In this document: in pieces, positions 34,731 through 43,538 of the stretch | Position numbering within the stretch: position 1 is the first letter of the stretch | Layout: each line of letters starts with the position of its first letter | Origin: Prochlorococcus marinus str. MIT 9302 | GTDB taxonomy: Bacteria; Cyanobacteriota; Cyanobacteriia; PCC-6307; Cyanobiaceae | Assembly: GCF_000759975.1 (NCBI RefSeq) | Contig: NZ_JNAM01000011.1 | Span: 124,001-188,000 of the forward strand | DNA: 64,000 nucleotides | Direction of reading: 5' to 3' | Program-made: the position numbers and the translations under genes | The notes under the pieces: model-generated | Databases searched by the model: none | What the model was told of the DNA's origin: nothing | What the model saw: only the letters and a program-made list of their open reading frames with translations

Positions 34731-35772
34731 ATGGAATACAAATTTAGTAAAAATCTTGGTGATATAACTGATATAAAAAAAAGTTTTTTGCTGAAAATGA
34801 TCAATTATTGAAGAGGTCTCGCAGTTCAAATAATTTTTATAATAAGCAAGAAATTAGAAAGTTTTGCAAAGTTTGTCAAAAAAGCTTAGAACCTTATGAT
34901 TTCGATTTTAGGAATCATGGAGTTGAATATAAAATTTGCCGCAATTGTAATCACCTTAATGGATTGCATGAAGACTCTAAAGAGTTTACAGACTATATGT
35001 ACAAAGGAACTAGTTACTCAAAAAATTATTTGAGGATTATGAACAAAGAATTGAAAAGGTTTATCTAGCAAAAGCAAAGTACTTAAAAGATTCTCTAAAA
35101 TTAATAGAAAATATTGATGTTTTTGTTGTTTCAGATTTTGGCTGTGGTGGTGGACATTTTGTTAACTCTCTTCAGAAGTTAAAGGTTGATTCAACTGGAT
35201 ATGATATTTCAAATGTAATGATAGATTTAGCAAAAGATTATTGGAAATACAAAAATAATTCTGATGCTTGTAATTGTTTTAATGTAGTATTCTCAGAAGA
35301 GGAACTTTATAAAAAGATTGAAGAAAAAAAAAAAGACGTTAGTTCCTTTATTGGAGTTTTAGAACATTTATCTAATCCTAATAATGCAATTGAGGCTTTT
35401 TTAGAATCCAAAGCCAAATATATGTTTTTCAGTGTTCCATTATTCTCATTATCTGTTTTCTTTGAAAATGCTTTTCAAAATATTTTTCCTAGACAATTAG
35501 GTGCTGGGCATACTCATTTATATACATTTGAATCTATAAATTATTTTTGCAAAAAATATAAATTAAAAAAATTATCTCAATGGCATTTTGGTACTGATTC
35601 TATGGATTTAAAAAGAAGCCTATTAATTGAATTAGATAAAAATAAATCTTCCGACTTTACAATAAAAACATTTCAGAATAAATTTATGACTAATGACCTT
35701 ATTAATCAAATCCAAGAAATAATTGATAAGAATTTATGTGGTTCTGAAGTTCATATGCTTGTTTCTAAGTAA
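34731..35772 (+). pseudogene. Zinc-ribbon SAM methyltransferase broken by two -1 frameshifts
   Basis: Joining three frames gives one methyltransferase. ATG 34731 begins MEYKFSKNLGDITDIKK; a base is missing at the A8/T6 run 34775-34789. The next frame carries a zinc ribbon (CKVC and CRNC) and runs to 35068. A second base is missing at the TTT run 35029-35031, after which the SAM motif DFGCGGGHF and the acidic GYDIS follow in a third frame to the stop at 35772. Only 86- and 184-aa pieces are intact. The protein class matches the gene at 16577. It converges with the 2-hydroxyacid dehydrogenase and overlaps it by 22 nt. Confidence 0.72.
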
Positions 35773-36731
35773 TTTTTTTTCTCTAAAAATAATTTTATTT
35801 GTTGAGCAAGATCAAGAGAAATTCTTTTTTGGGCATCTTCAGTTGATGCCGCCATATGAGGAAAGATTGTAATTTTAGAATGATTTAAAAATGGATGTTT
35901 ATAAGCACAAGATTCTGGCAATTCACTATAAGAAGGCTCTGGATAAAGAGTATCTATAAAAGCCTCTTTTATGATTCCCTTCTCAATAGCTTCAAGGATA
36001 TCTTCATTATTAAGAAGCCTTCCCCGAGCAGTATTTATCAAAATTAAACCTTTTTTTGCCTTAGATAATAAATCTTTATTGACCATTCCTATAGACTGGT
36101 TATTTGCTGTTACATGAAGAGTTACTATATCAGAATCTCTAAAAAGCTTTTCCAAACTTTCTACATGAAAAGTATTTTTAAATTTATTGAAGTTATTTTG
36201 ATTCCCATTTTTTTTGTTATCAAAGGCTAAGATTTTGCAACCGAATGGATGTAATCTTTCAACTACCAATTTCCCAACATTTCCTAACCCAACTACGCCG
36301 ACTGTCATTTGTGAAAGTTCTCTTCCTTGCAGTAGATCTCTTCTGAAATCTCTTTTTTGGACTCTATTTATTGCTTTAGTAGTATTTTTAATACTATTTA
36401 ATATACACATTATTGTGAATTCAGCAGCTGAGATTGAATTACCAGTTGGGACTGTTAACAAAGGAATTTTTTTAAATTTCAGAAAGTCTACATCAAAATT
36501 ATCTATCCCAGTACCTGCTCTCCCTACAAGGAGAAGTTTTGGTGCATTTAATATAAATTCCTTATCTACATTAATTACACTTTTACAAATTACTATGTGT
36601 GTTGTTTTGAGGAAATTATAAATCTCTTCTTTAGAAAGATTAAATTTAACATTTACCTTACCAACTTTTTCTAATAATTTAATTCCTGAAGGATGAATAC
36701 TTTCAAGAACTAGAATATTTAAATTATTCAC
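35751..36731 (-). CDS. D-2-hydroxyacid dehydrogenase (phosphoglycerate dehydrogenase-like)
   Basis: The protein matches the D-isomer 2-hydroxyacid dehydrogenase family: GRAGTGIDN near the catalytic cleft, the NAD loop VGLGNVGK, catalytic Arg in NTARGRLLN, and the His of FPHMAAST. Enzymes of this group interconvert 2-keto and 2-hydroxy acids. I prefer GTG 36731 as start (about 326 aa), because an upstream start at 36776 would overlap the ATP-grasp gene by more than 50 nt and add residues unlike the family. With GTG the overlap is 8 nt. It ends the operon NeuB / ATP-grasp / dehydrogenase, so it may act on a sugar-acid branch, not serine synthesis. Confidence 0.76.
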   Translation of the reverse strand: MNNLNILVLESIHPSGIKLLEKVGKVNVKFNLSKEEIYNFLKTTHIVICKSVINVDKEFILNAPKLLLVGRAGTGIDNFDVDFLKFKKIPLLTVPTGNSISAAEFTIMCILNSIKNTTKAINRVQKRDFRRDLLQGRELSQMTVGVVGLGNVGKLVVERLHPFGCKILAFDNKKNGNQNNFNKFKNTFHVESLEKLFRDSDIVTLHVTANNQSIGMVNKDLLSKAKKGLILINTARGRLLNNEDILEAIEKGIIKEAFIDTLYPEPSYSELPESCAYKHPFLNHSKITIFPHMAASTEDAQKRISLDLAQQIKLFLEKKNYLETSI

Positions 36732-37791
36732 TTGAGGATACCACCATCTGAGATAATTCAAAAAAAGGCTTAGCACCTCTGCCCCATGGAATATCTACTT
36801 TCTCGAAAGGAAGATCTAGGAGCATCATACAGGCCATTTCAATGAAGTTAATACCACTAATTTCAGAAACAGCCAAACTTCCACTCATTCTGGGATTCAC
36901 TTCTAATATCCAAGGTTTATTTTTTTCGTCGAGAATAATGTCATAATCAAATAAATTAGGCATCATTAACTTACTTTGAAGTTTAGAAGCCAACTCAATT
37001 ACTGATTCGTTTTTATCCAAATAACATCCTCTAAAGGGGGTAGTTCTAGGATGAAATCTTCTTCTTGGAACAATATAAAAGGGAGTTCCTTCTTTATTAG
37101 CTAATATATCTACATCATACATAGCCCCAGGTAACATCTTCATTACTATAAGTTCTTGAAAATCTTCATCTTTCGATGTGTTTAAAAAAGAATCTAAGTT
37201 AAATGAATCAAGCGAGATCTCTTTATTTAATTCATCCATCTTAAGATCCTTTTCTTTTATAATCCATACACCTCTACCACCTCTACTTACGGTAGGCTTT
37301 ACAACTAATTCATTTTCTGGATAACCAAGCTCAAATGCTGCATTTTTAAGGGCATCTTTAGAAGTAACCCTTTTATATTCTGGCAAGGGTATCTCAAGAT
37401 TAGCAAGATAATCATACATATCTCCCTTATTAACTAAAAAAGGCACCATTTCCGCTGGTGGACAAGAAACTTTAATTCCTTCATTTTCAAAAACATTTCT
37501 ATTAAGAGCGAAATTTAGCGATTCTTCATCAGACCAAGGAAAAATTACATCTATTTTTTCTTTTTTACATAAATTAAGCATATGATTAATATATTTTTCA
37601 TCATAACCTGAGGGGACTGTAAAAAATTTATCCGAAAATGAACGTCCTATTGCATCAGAATTTAAATCAGTTGAAATTGTATTAATTTTAATATTTTTGC
37701 TTTTTGAAATTGACCTTAACAAACTTGGAGCTAATTGGCCTCCAGAACAAGTTATTAAAATATTAATTGAATTGATTGTGTTTACTTTCAT
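36724..37791 (-). CDS. ATP-grasp carboxylate-amine ligase-like protein
   Basis: The 355-aa protein has an N-terminal Rossmann-like domain (ILITCSGGQLAPSL) and a carbamoyl-phosphate-synthase-like ATP-grasp domain. VVKPTVSRGGRGVW carries the ATP lysine, and the C-terminal WILEVNPRMSGS carries the metal-binding Glu and Asn. ATP-grasp enzymes join a carboxylate to an amine, thiol or similar through an acyl phosphate. It overlaps NeuB by 4 nt (ATGA) and the dehydrogenase by 8 nt. A plausible job is to couple the carboxylate of a nonulosonic or related acid to an amine, but no substrate can be read from sequence. Confidence 0.75.
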   Translation of the reverse strand: MKVNTINSINILITCSGGQLAPSLLRSISKSKNIKINTISTDLNSDAIGRSFSDKFFTVPSGYDEKYINHMLNLCKKEKIDVIFPWSDEESLNFALNRNVFENEGIKVSCPPAEMVPFLVNKGDMYDYLANLEIPLPEYKRVTSKDALKNAAFELGYPENELVVKPTVSRGGRGVWIIKEKDLKMDELNKEISLDSFNLDSFLNTSKDEDFQELIVMKMLPGAMYDVDILANKEGTPFYIVPRRRFHPRTTPFRGCYLDKNESVIELASKLQSKLMMPNLFDYDIILDEKNKPWILEVNPRMSGSLAVSEISGINFIEMACMMLLDLPFEKVDIPWGRGAKPFFELSQMVVSSSE

Positions 37792-38813
37792 TTTTTTAAA
37801 TCAGATTCTGTAATGATTTCATATTTAGAAAAATTTCTTTTGGTTGCATAACCTTTGATTTTTCTCCAGTATGCGGGGCTTAATCCTTCTACTGATGGTA
37901 ATGTCCTCATAAATCCTACATTATCTAAATTCAAAAATTCACCTTTTTTAATTTCTTTTCGAGCTACTATTTTTCTAAGATTGCACTTAGACATGTAGCT
38001 TTGTGCCTCTGATATTTCCATTGTATTGTTCCCAAGTATTATTTCTGCTTTTCTTATATTTTGAACCAATTCAGAGAGTCCCTTCTCATTAACAGAAATT
38101 TGATGATCAAATCCTTTCCTAGAAGTATCATAACTATAATGTTTTTCGATTATATTTGCTCCCATAGCAACTGACAAATAAGAAGCATCAATACCAATGG
38201 AATGATCAGAAAATCCAATTGGAGCTTTCAATATTTTTTTTAATTCTAATATCCCCTTTAAATTTAAATCTTTTAAAGGTGCTGGATAAAGAGATGTGCA
38301 TTTTAAAAAACATGCATCATAGTTTTTGTTTTCTAATATAATTTTTGCAGCTTTTTTAGCACTATTTATTTTTGTCATGCCAGTTGAAACTATTAAAGGC
38401 TTGCCCAACTTCGATGCCTCATCAATTAGAGGCTCATGAGTAATTAATCCTGATGAAATTTTATGAGCTACTGGTTTAAGTTTATCAACTTTAAAAAGTG
38501 TAATCAAATCTCCACATGTGGTCATTGGCTCCACACCTAATTCTCTTGCAAGTTCAAATGCTTTAGCAGTTGTCTCAATATCTATCCACCCTTTTGAAAA
38601 AATATCATTAGATTCTGTCCCAGGTAAATAATTCTCATTTGCAGGTAGAGTTTGCAATTTAATTGAATCAGCTCCAGCTCTCGCAGCAGATTCGATCATT
38701 TCCATACATTTTGTAGGATTGCCCTCATGATTAATCCCTATTTCCGCAATTATAAAAGTAGGGTTTTCATCTCCGATAATTCTATTTCCTAATTTAAAAG
38801 TTTTATTAAACAT
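37788..38813 (-). CDS. neuB: NeuB-family nonulosonic acid synthase (sialate/pseudaminate/legionaminate type)
   Basis: The protein has 341 aa. The NeuB TIM barrel holds FIIAEIGINHEG (about residues 20-31), DSIKLQT, the KISSGLITHEPLI segment and GFSDHSIG. A C-terminal SAF (antifreeze-like) domain (about 280-341) begins around KCNLRKIVARKEIKKGE. NeuB enzymes condense phosphoenolpyruvate with a six-carbon N-acyl sugar to give a nine-carbon ulosonic acid. It is first in the three-gene minus-strand operon. PseF and PseG elsewhere in the window could make this PseI, but sialic or legionaminic acid synthase is equally possible by eye. Confidence 0.85.
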   Translation of the reverse strand: MFNKTFKLGNRIIGDENPTFIIAEIGINHEGNPTKCMEMIESAARAGADSIKLQTLPANENYLPGTESNDIFSKGWIDIETTAKAFELARELGVEPMTTCGDLITLFKVDKLKPVAHKISSGLITHEPLIDEASKLGKPLIVSTGMTKINSAKKAAKIILENKNYDACFLKCTSLYPAPLKDLNLKGILELKKILKAPIGFSDHSIGIDASYLSVAMGANIIEKHYSYDTSRKGFDHQISVNEKGLSELVQNIRKAEIILGNNTMEISEAQSYMSKCNLRKIVARKEIKKGEFLNLDNVGFMRTLPSVEGLSPAYWRKIKGYATKRNFSKYEIITESDLKK

Positions 38814-38933
38814 GACCCAATAAACTCATTTAACTAAATATACATTTTTGAAATCTTAACATCCTCTGTCTTAAAATTACTTTAAAAGCCTTATTAGCTT
38901 TTCAAATAATAAAAAAAATTATCTTTTTAAATA

Positions 38934-39674
38934 ATGAACAATATATGTATTATCCCTGCAAGAATGGGGAGTTCTAGATTTCCAGGAAAACCGTTATTTA
39001 AAATAAATGGTAAAGAATTAGTCAAACATGTCTACGATAATTGTATAAAATCAACTATTTTTCAAAAAGTTGTAATAGCTACTCCAGATAAAGAAATTAT
39101 TGATTTCTGTAATCATATAAATGCAGACTCAATTCTTACATCAAACGAACATAAAAGAGCATCAGATAGATGTCATGAAGCAATTCTAAATCTAGAAAAA
39201 CAAAGATCTTTTTATAATATTTGTACTATGGTTCAAGGTGACGAGCCAATGGTTAAACATAATGTAATTGATAAAATTACATATTCTTTAATTAAAGATA
39301 AGAATATACTTTGCGCTAATGGTTATGGACAAATTAGGGAGGAGGAACTAACCAACAAAAATTGTATAAAGGTATTAAAAGATAAAAATAGTAATGCAAT
39401 ATACATGTCCAGGAGTCCAATCCCCTGGGAACCAATAGTTAATAAAAATGTAGGTAAACAAATTTGTGTCATACCATTCCAAACTCATTTCCTAAAAACT
39501 TATAGTAATTTAGAGCCAACTCCCCTTGAAATTAATGAATCTATAGATATGTTAAGGGTGATTGAGAATGGTAAAGATGTCAAAATGGTTTCAGTAGATG
39601 GATATTTTCATCCGGTAGACATTCTTGGGGATGTAAAAGTAGTTGAAAATCTAATACAAAATAACTCTAATTAA
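38934..39674 (+). CDS. kdsB: KdsB-like CMP-3-deoxy-ulosonate cytidylyltransferase
   Basis: The 246-aa protein matches CMP-Kdo synthetase: IPARMGSSRFPGKPL (residues 7-21), VVIATPDKEI, ASDRCHEA and VQGDEPMV near residue 100, with YMSRSPIPW before the C-terminal part. KdsB activates Kdo for transfer. No Kdo-8-phosphate synthase, phosphatase or WaaA transferase gene is seen in the window, so the activated sugar may be Kdo made elsewhere or another 3-deoxy acid. It is divergent from neuB and overlaps the converging aldolase by 8 nt. Confidence 0.82.
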   Translation: MNNICIIPARMGSSRFPGKPLFKINGKELVKHVYDNCIKSTIFQKVVIATPDKEIIDFCNHINADSILTSNEHKRASDRCHEAILNLEKQRSFYNICTMVQGDEPMVKHNVIDKITYSLIKDKNILCANGYGQIREEELTNKNCIKVLKDKNSNAIYMSRSPIPWEPIVNKNVGKQICVIPFQTHFLKTYSNLEPTPLEINESIDMLRVIENGKDVKMVSVDGYFHPVDILGDVKVVENLIQNNSN

Positions 39675-40419
39675 TTGTCGGTTTTACTGAATGTAATATA
39701 ACTGAATCAATTGAATAAGCAATGAATTTACAGCCCTCTTTTATTGATTTTTCTAATTTTGCATTGGAAGGTTCAACTATATGAATACCAAAATTAATAT
39801 TTTTCTTGAAACATTTATTCTTTATAAATTCATAAGCCTCTTTAAAAATTATTGATTCAAAATCCCCGCAAACACCTAATGAGGCAGAAAGATCATAAGG
39901 GCCAATTATGATAGCATCAAGAAAATCAGTATTTAAAATCTCATTAATATTATCTAGCCCACCCTTAGTTTCAATCATGCCCACTAAAAAAGGTCTTTCT
40001 TTATTTTTTATAGCCTTTTCAAAATTAATGCCATATTGATTAGACCTCGAGAATCCAACTCCCCTTTTACCCAAGGGTGGGTAAAGTAGTTCATTTTTAA
40101 TTTCTATCAATTGATTTTTAGATTCAATCATTGGCAATATAAAGCCCTTAAATCCAAAATCAATTATGTTTTTAACAGAAGTCCTATTACTTTTCTGCAA
40201 TCTTACAAATGGCAGACTATCATTAACCTCAATAGCTCTAATTATAGATGCGATATCACTCCTTGAGAAGGTCCCATGTTCCATATCAATAACTATCCAA
40301 TCATAATATTTTGTCGCAGACAAAATCTCAGCTATTTCTGGGGATGGAATTTGCATCCATGTTCCAATTGAAGGTTTTCCATTATTTATATTTTTCCTCA
40401 AGTCTGTTAGCGTTTTCAT
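39667..40419 (-). CDS. HpcH/HpaI-family 2-keto-3-deoxy acid aldolase
   Basis: The protein has 250 aa. The metal-dependent class II aldolase barrel contains VIDMEHGT (about residues 43-50), VRLQKSN, GMIETKGGLDNI (about 147-158, including the metal-binding Glu) and IGPYDLSASLG (about 172-182, including the Asp). Members split or form 2-keto-3-deoxy sugar acids from pyruvate and an aldehyde. Beside KdsB and NeuB it may make or break a 3-deoxy-2-ulosonate for the surface polymer. It converges with kdsB (8-nt overlap) and lies upstream of the WecA-like gene. Confidence 0.8.
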   Translation of the reverse strand: MKTLTDLRKNINNGKPSIGTWMQIPSPEIAEILSATKYYDWIVIDMEHGTFSRSDIASIIRAIEVNDSLPFVRLQKSNRTSVKNIIDFGFKGFILPMIESKNQLIEIKNELLYPPLGKRGVGFSRSNQYGINFEKAIKNKERPFLVGMIETKGGLDNINEILNTDFLDAIIIGPYDLSASLGVCGDFESIIFKEAYEFIKNKCFKKNINFGIHIVEPSNAKLEKSIKEGCKFIAYSIDSVILHSVKPTIN

Positions 40420-40468
40420 TTGAATCTAAGAAATTTTAAGTTTTAAATTAAAGCATAAATAATATATT

Positions 40469-41389
40469 TTATATTTGGATTGCAAACTTTTTCTCTAAGT
40501 AGAGTAAAGTTATTAATTCTAAAATTATGACTCCTATCATCCAATATAAATTTCCAAATAATAGGCACATACAAATTAAAAAAGTTGCCAACATATATAT
40601 CATAGAAACTTGATCATGAGAAAATTTTCCCTCATTTAATCTTTTGAAATAAAATGACTTGTGAGGAATTATTATTGATTCACCTGAAAGAAATCTTTTT
40701 GAAACTGATATAAGTGAATCACCCAATAAAGGGCTTGCTAATAAAAGAATTTTCAAAGCCTCAGTAAAACTACCACTCTGAAGTATCACACCAACAAAAA
40801 GTGATCCCAAAAAAGTACTTCCCACATCTCCCATAAAGATTTTTGAAGGATGCCAATTAAGAACAATAAATCCTAGTAGACATGAAACATATGGCCAATA
40901 ATTTAGATCAAGATATACAGAAATAGATCCAAAAATTATAATCATGCAGCCAGCCAAAAGACCATCTAAACCATCAGAAAAATTTATGAAGTTTATGCAT
41001 CCAGATGATAGAAATATGATTAATAATAAAATCAAAAAGAAAGGCAATCCGCTATAAGAATTTAGGAGAATATCTTTTAAAGGAGAAATATTAAATAGTA
41101 AAATTATGGTAAAAATTTGTGCCGATAGCCTTATAAAAGGTTGCAAGTCATACTTATCATCAATAAGTCCAACGATAGATAAAGGAAGACAAATTAAAGG
41201 GATAAAATCATTATTAAAGTAAGCAATTAAAGATATTAAAAATACAAAAATTATTCCTCCTGCTGTAGGTTTAGCTATGTTATGGGAACTTCTTTTATTA
41301 GGCTCAACTAAAAGATATTTTTTTAAAATTGGAATTATTGAATAAGTAATATAAAAAGTTAATATTCCAAATATTATGATATTTAACAT
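40469..41389 (-). CDS. WecA/MraY-family undecaprenyl-phosphate sugar-1-phosphate transferase
   Basis: The 306-aa multi-pass membrane protein has all family motifs: VGLIDDKYDL (about residues 74-83), NFSDGLDGL (about 135-143), IFMGDVGS (about 186-193) and the cytoplasmic PHKSFYFKRL loop. It transfers a HexNAc- or 6-deoxy-HexNAc-1-phosphate from UDP to undecaprenyl phosphate, the first membrane step in building a glycan repeat. It is followed on the plus side by Wza/Wzz genes, so it is the likely initiator for this island's polymer. WecA, WbpL and TagO types cannot be separated by eye. Confidence 0.85.
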   Translation of the reverse strand: MLNIIIFGILTFYITYSIIPILKKYLLVEPNKRSSHNIAKPTAGGIIFVFLISLIAYFNNDFIPLICLPLSIVGLIDDKYDLQPFIRLSAQIFTIILLFNISPLKDILLNSYSGLPFFLILLLIIFLSSGCINFINFSDGLDGLLAGCMIIIFGSISVYLDLNYWPYVSCLLGFIVLNWHPSKIFMGDVGSTFLGSLFVGVILQSGSFTEALKILLLASPLLGDSLISVSKRFLSGESIIIPHKSFYFKRLNEGKFSHDQVSMIYMLATFLICMCLLFGNLYWMIGVIILELITLLYLEKKFAIQI

Positions 41390-41450
41390 TATTAGTTTTT
41401 TTGCCTACATTTTAAAATAATACCTCAAAAATCAATTATATAAAACATTC

Positions 41451-42275
41451 TTAAAATAATCTGAAACCCCATGTCCTAGAATATCTCATATAAGAAATAA
41501 TCAAATGATATTGCTGAAATAATGATTTATGGGATCCTCTTCCGCGAATATGAGTTATTTGTCCTAATGGACAATGCATTGTTTTACCCTCAAAACTACT
41601 TCTTCTTACGATATCTGCATCCTCAAAGTGCAAAAAATAATTTTCTGAAAATCCTTTAATTTTTTTATAAGTTTCAGATGGAAAAGCAAGAAAACAACCC
41701 GACAAAAAAGTAGAATTTATAAATTCTTTTTCATAATTTTGATATCTATTTTGATTTTGATTTAAGTATTTTTTGAGGATTGGTAATTTCTGAAAAAATG
41801 AGAATCTGCTTATAAGCAGTGAAAACATTGTAGGATTTTTTTTAGCTGAATATTGGATATTACCATTTGGAAGATAGATTAATGGAGCAGCACAAGAAAT
41901 TAGATTAGAAGAGGTTACAAATTCAAAGAAACTTACTAGTTTTTTTCCTTGAAAGTATACGTCTGGATTAATAGCTATAAACCAAATATCTTTATTTGAA
42001 TTTTGTTCTAGTAAATTATGATTGTGACCTAAACCGTAACCAAGGTTTCTATGAGATCTGATAAGATCAACTTTATATGAATATTTCCCTAAATTTAAAT
42101 TATCTTTAGAATATATTGGATTTTTTGAATTATCCCTTATCAATAATTTAGTAACTTTAATATTTATTTTTTTTTCTTTAAATGCCAGTATCAATGATTC
42201 AATTGAATCCATAAGGTTCTTAATATCTTTTATAGGTGTGTTATAAAGGACTGTTGAGAATATCAATTTTTTCAT
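41451..42275 (-). CDS. Glycosyltransferase family 2 (rhamnosyltransferase WbbL-like)
   Basis: The 274-aa GT-A protein has an N-terminal STVLYNT motif, LLIRDNSKNP, the SHRNLGYGLGHN segment that binds the nucleotide, and an AINPDVYF segment in the DxD position. The late NYFLHFEDADIVRR carries the ED catalytic motif. The set is typical of WbbL-like sugar transferases that add the second sugar to the lipid-linked primer. It lies 61 nt before the WecA-like gene on the same strand, which fits that order of action. Donor identity is unknown. Confidence 0.82.
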   Translation of the reverse strand: MKKLIFSTVLYNTPIKDIKNLMDSIESLILAFKEKKINIKVTKLLIRDNSKNPIYSKDNLNLGKYSYKVDLIRSHRNLGYGLGHNHNLLEQNSNKDIWFIAINPDVYFQGKKLVSFFEFVTSSNLISCAAPLIYLPNGNIQYSAKKNPTMFSLLISRFSFFQKLPILKKYLNQNQNRYQNYEKEFINSTFLSGCFLAFPSETYKKIKGFSENYFLHFEDADIVRRSSFEGKTMHCPLGQITHIRGRGSHKSLFQQYHLIISYMRYSRTWGFRLF

Positions 42276-42424
42276 ATATTTATAAATTAAAATTTTGAAT
42301 TTTTTATAATAAAAACCTTTTTAGATTCAGACTTTGTTTTGGTTAAATACATTCTTTATTATAATTTTTTTTCTTAATAATTGATAAATGACGTGTTATT
42401 ATTGTCTAAATATTTTATTATATA

Positions 42425-43531
42425 TTGTCATACCAAATTAAAGCAATAAATAAAATAATAGTTTGTTTTTTAACATTTACCTCATTTTCTCCTTTAATAA
42501 TTCAAGAGTTTGTTAAAAGCGAAAATAATATTGAAAATAAAAAGATTTCTAATACATCAAATCAAATAATTCAAAAAAGCGAATATATCTTAGATAGTGG
42601 TGATTCAGTAAATGTTTTCTTTAAAGGCCTAGAAATTTTTAATAATTTTTATACTATTGATGATGAAGGTTATTTACTGTTGCCAGAAATTCGTAAATTT
42701 AAAGTTAGAGGTTTTACCGTTAATGAATTAAAAAAGAAACTAGAAGCCGAATATACAAAATTTATAAAAGATCCTGATTTAGAGATTAGCCTTTATCAAA
42801 AAAGAGTTATCAAATACTTCATTAGTGGAGAAGTTAAGACGCCAGGTCTTTACGATTTCAACCCTACATCAAATTATGAAGTTCAAATGACTAATATAAA
42901 TAGTGGTACTGTTTATTCTCATCAAAAATATTATTTATATAATGCAATAAGAAAGGCAGGGGGTTTTACTAACTTTGCAGATCTTTCAAATATTAAGATT
43001 ATTAGAAAAAATTCATTATCACAAGGAGGAGGTAAGATATCTACTGAACTAAATTTTCTTAAGTTATTTTCTGAAGGAGCTCAATCAACCAATATTGAAA
43101 TTATGGATGATGATTATATTATTATAAGCAAAAGTGAAAATATAATTCAAGAACAACTTCAAGCTATCAATCGAACAAATATAAGCGAAGGAGAAATTAA
43201 CGTTTATATTACTGGTAACATCCCTAAGAGCGGAGCTACTAAACTTAAAAAAGGTGTTACTTTAATCCAAGCAATTGCTTCTGCAGGTGGTACCAAGTAT
43301 TGGACAGGTAATATTGAATATTTAAGCTTTAACTATGATGGCTCATCTGATATGAGAATTTTTAGATACGATAAAAATGCAGTGATAAATAGTTATAAAA
43401 ATCCCACTTTAAAAGATGGTGATGTTATTAATGTAAAAAATACTGCCTTAAAAACAACTTCGGAAGTATTTTCCGAAATATCTAACCCAATCTTAAGTGG
43501 AATTGGTCTAATTAAACTTTTAGGACTCTAG
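42425..43531 (+). CDS. wza: Polysaccharide export outer-membrane protein (Wza/SLBB family)
   Basis: The 368-aa protein has an N-terminal hydrophobic stretch (about residues 10-25, IIVCFLTFTSFS), then a polysaccharide-export domain from YILDSGDSVNVFF (about 52) and two SLBB-type regions (FISGEVKTPGLYDF and YITGNIPKSGATKLKKG). Such proteins form the periplasmic/outer-membrane channel for exported glycans. No lipobox Cys follows the signal region, unlike classical Wza. The TTG at 42425 gives the complete signal segment, and no better start precedes it. It lies 7 nt before the Wzz-like gene. Confidence 0.82.
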   Translation: MSYQIKAINKIIVCFLTFTSFSPLIIQEFVKSENNIENKKISNTSNQIIQKSEYILDSGDSVNVFFKGLEIFNNFYTIDDEGYLLLPEIRKFKVRGFTVNELKKKLEAEYTKFIKDPDLEISLYQKRVIKYFISGEVKTPGLYDFNPTSNYEVQMTNINSGTVYSHQKYYLYNAIRKAGGFTNFADLSNIKIIRKNSLSQGGGKISTELNFLKLFSEGAQSTNIEIMDDDYIIISKSENIIQEQLQAINRTNISEGEINVYITGNIPKSGATKLKKGVTLIQAIASAGGTKYWTGNIEYLSFNYDGSSDMRIFRYDKNAVINSYKNPTLKDGDVINVKNTALKTTSEVFSEISNPILSGIGLIKLLGL

Positions 43532-43538
43532 TTTAATA

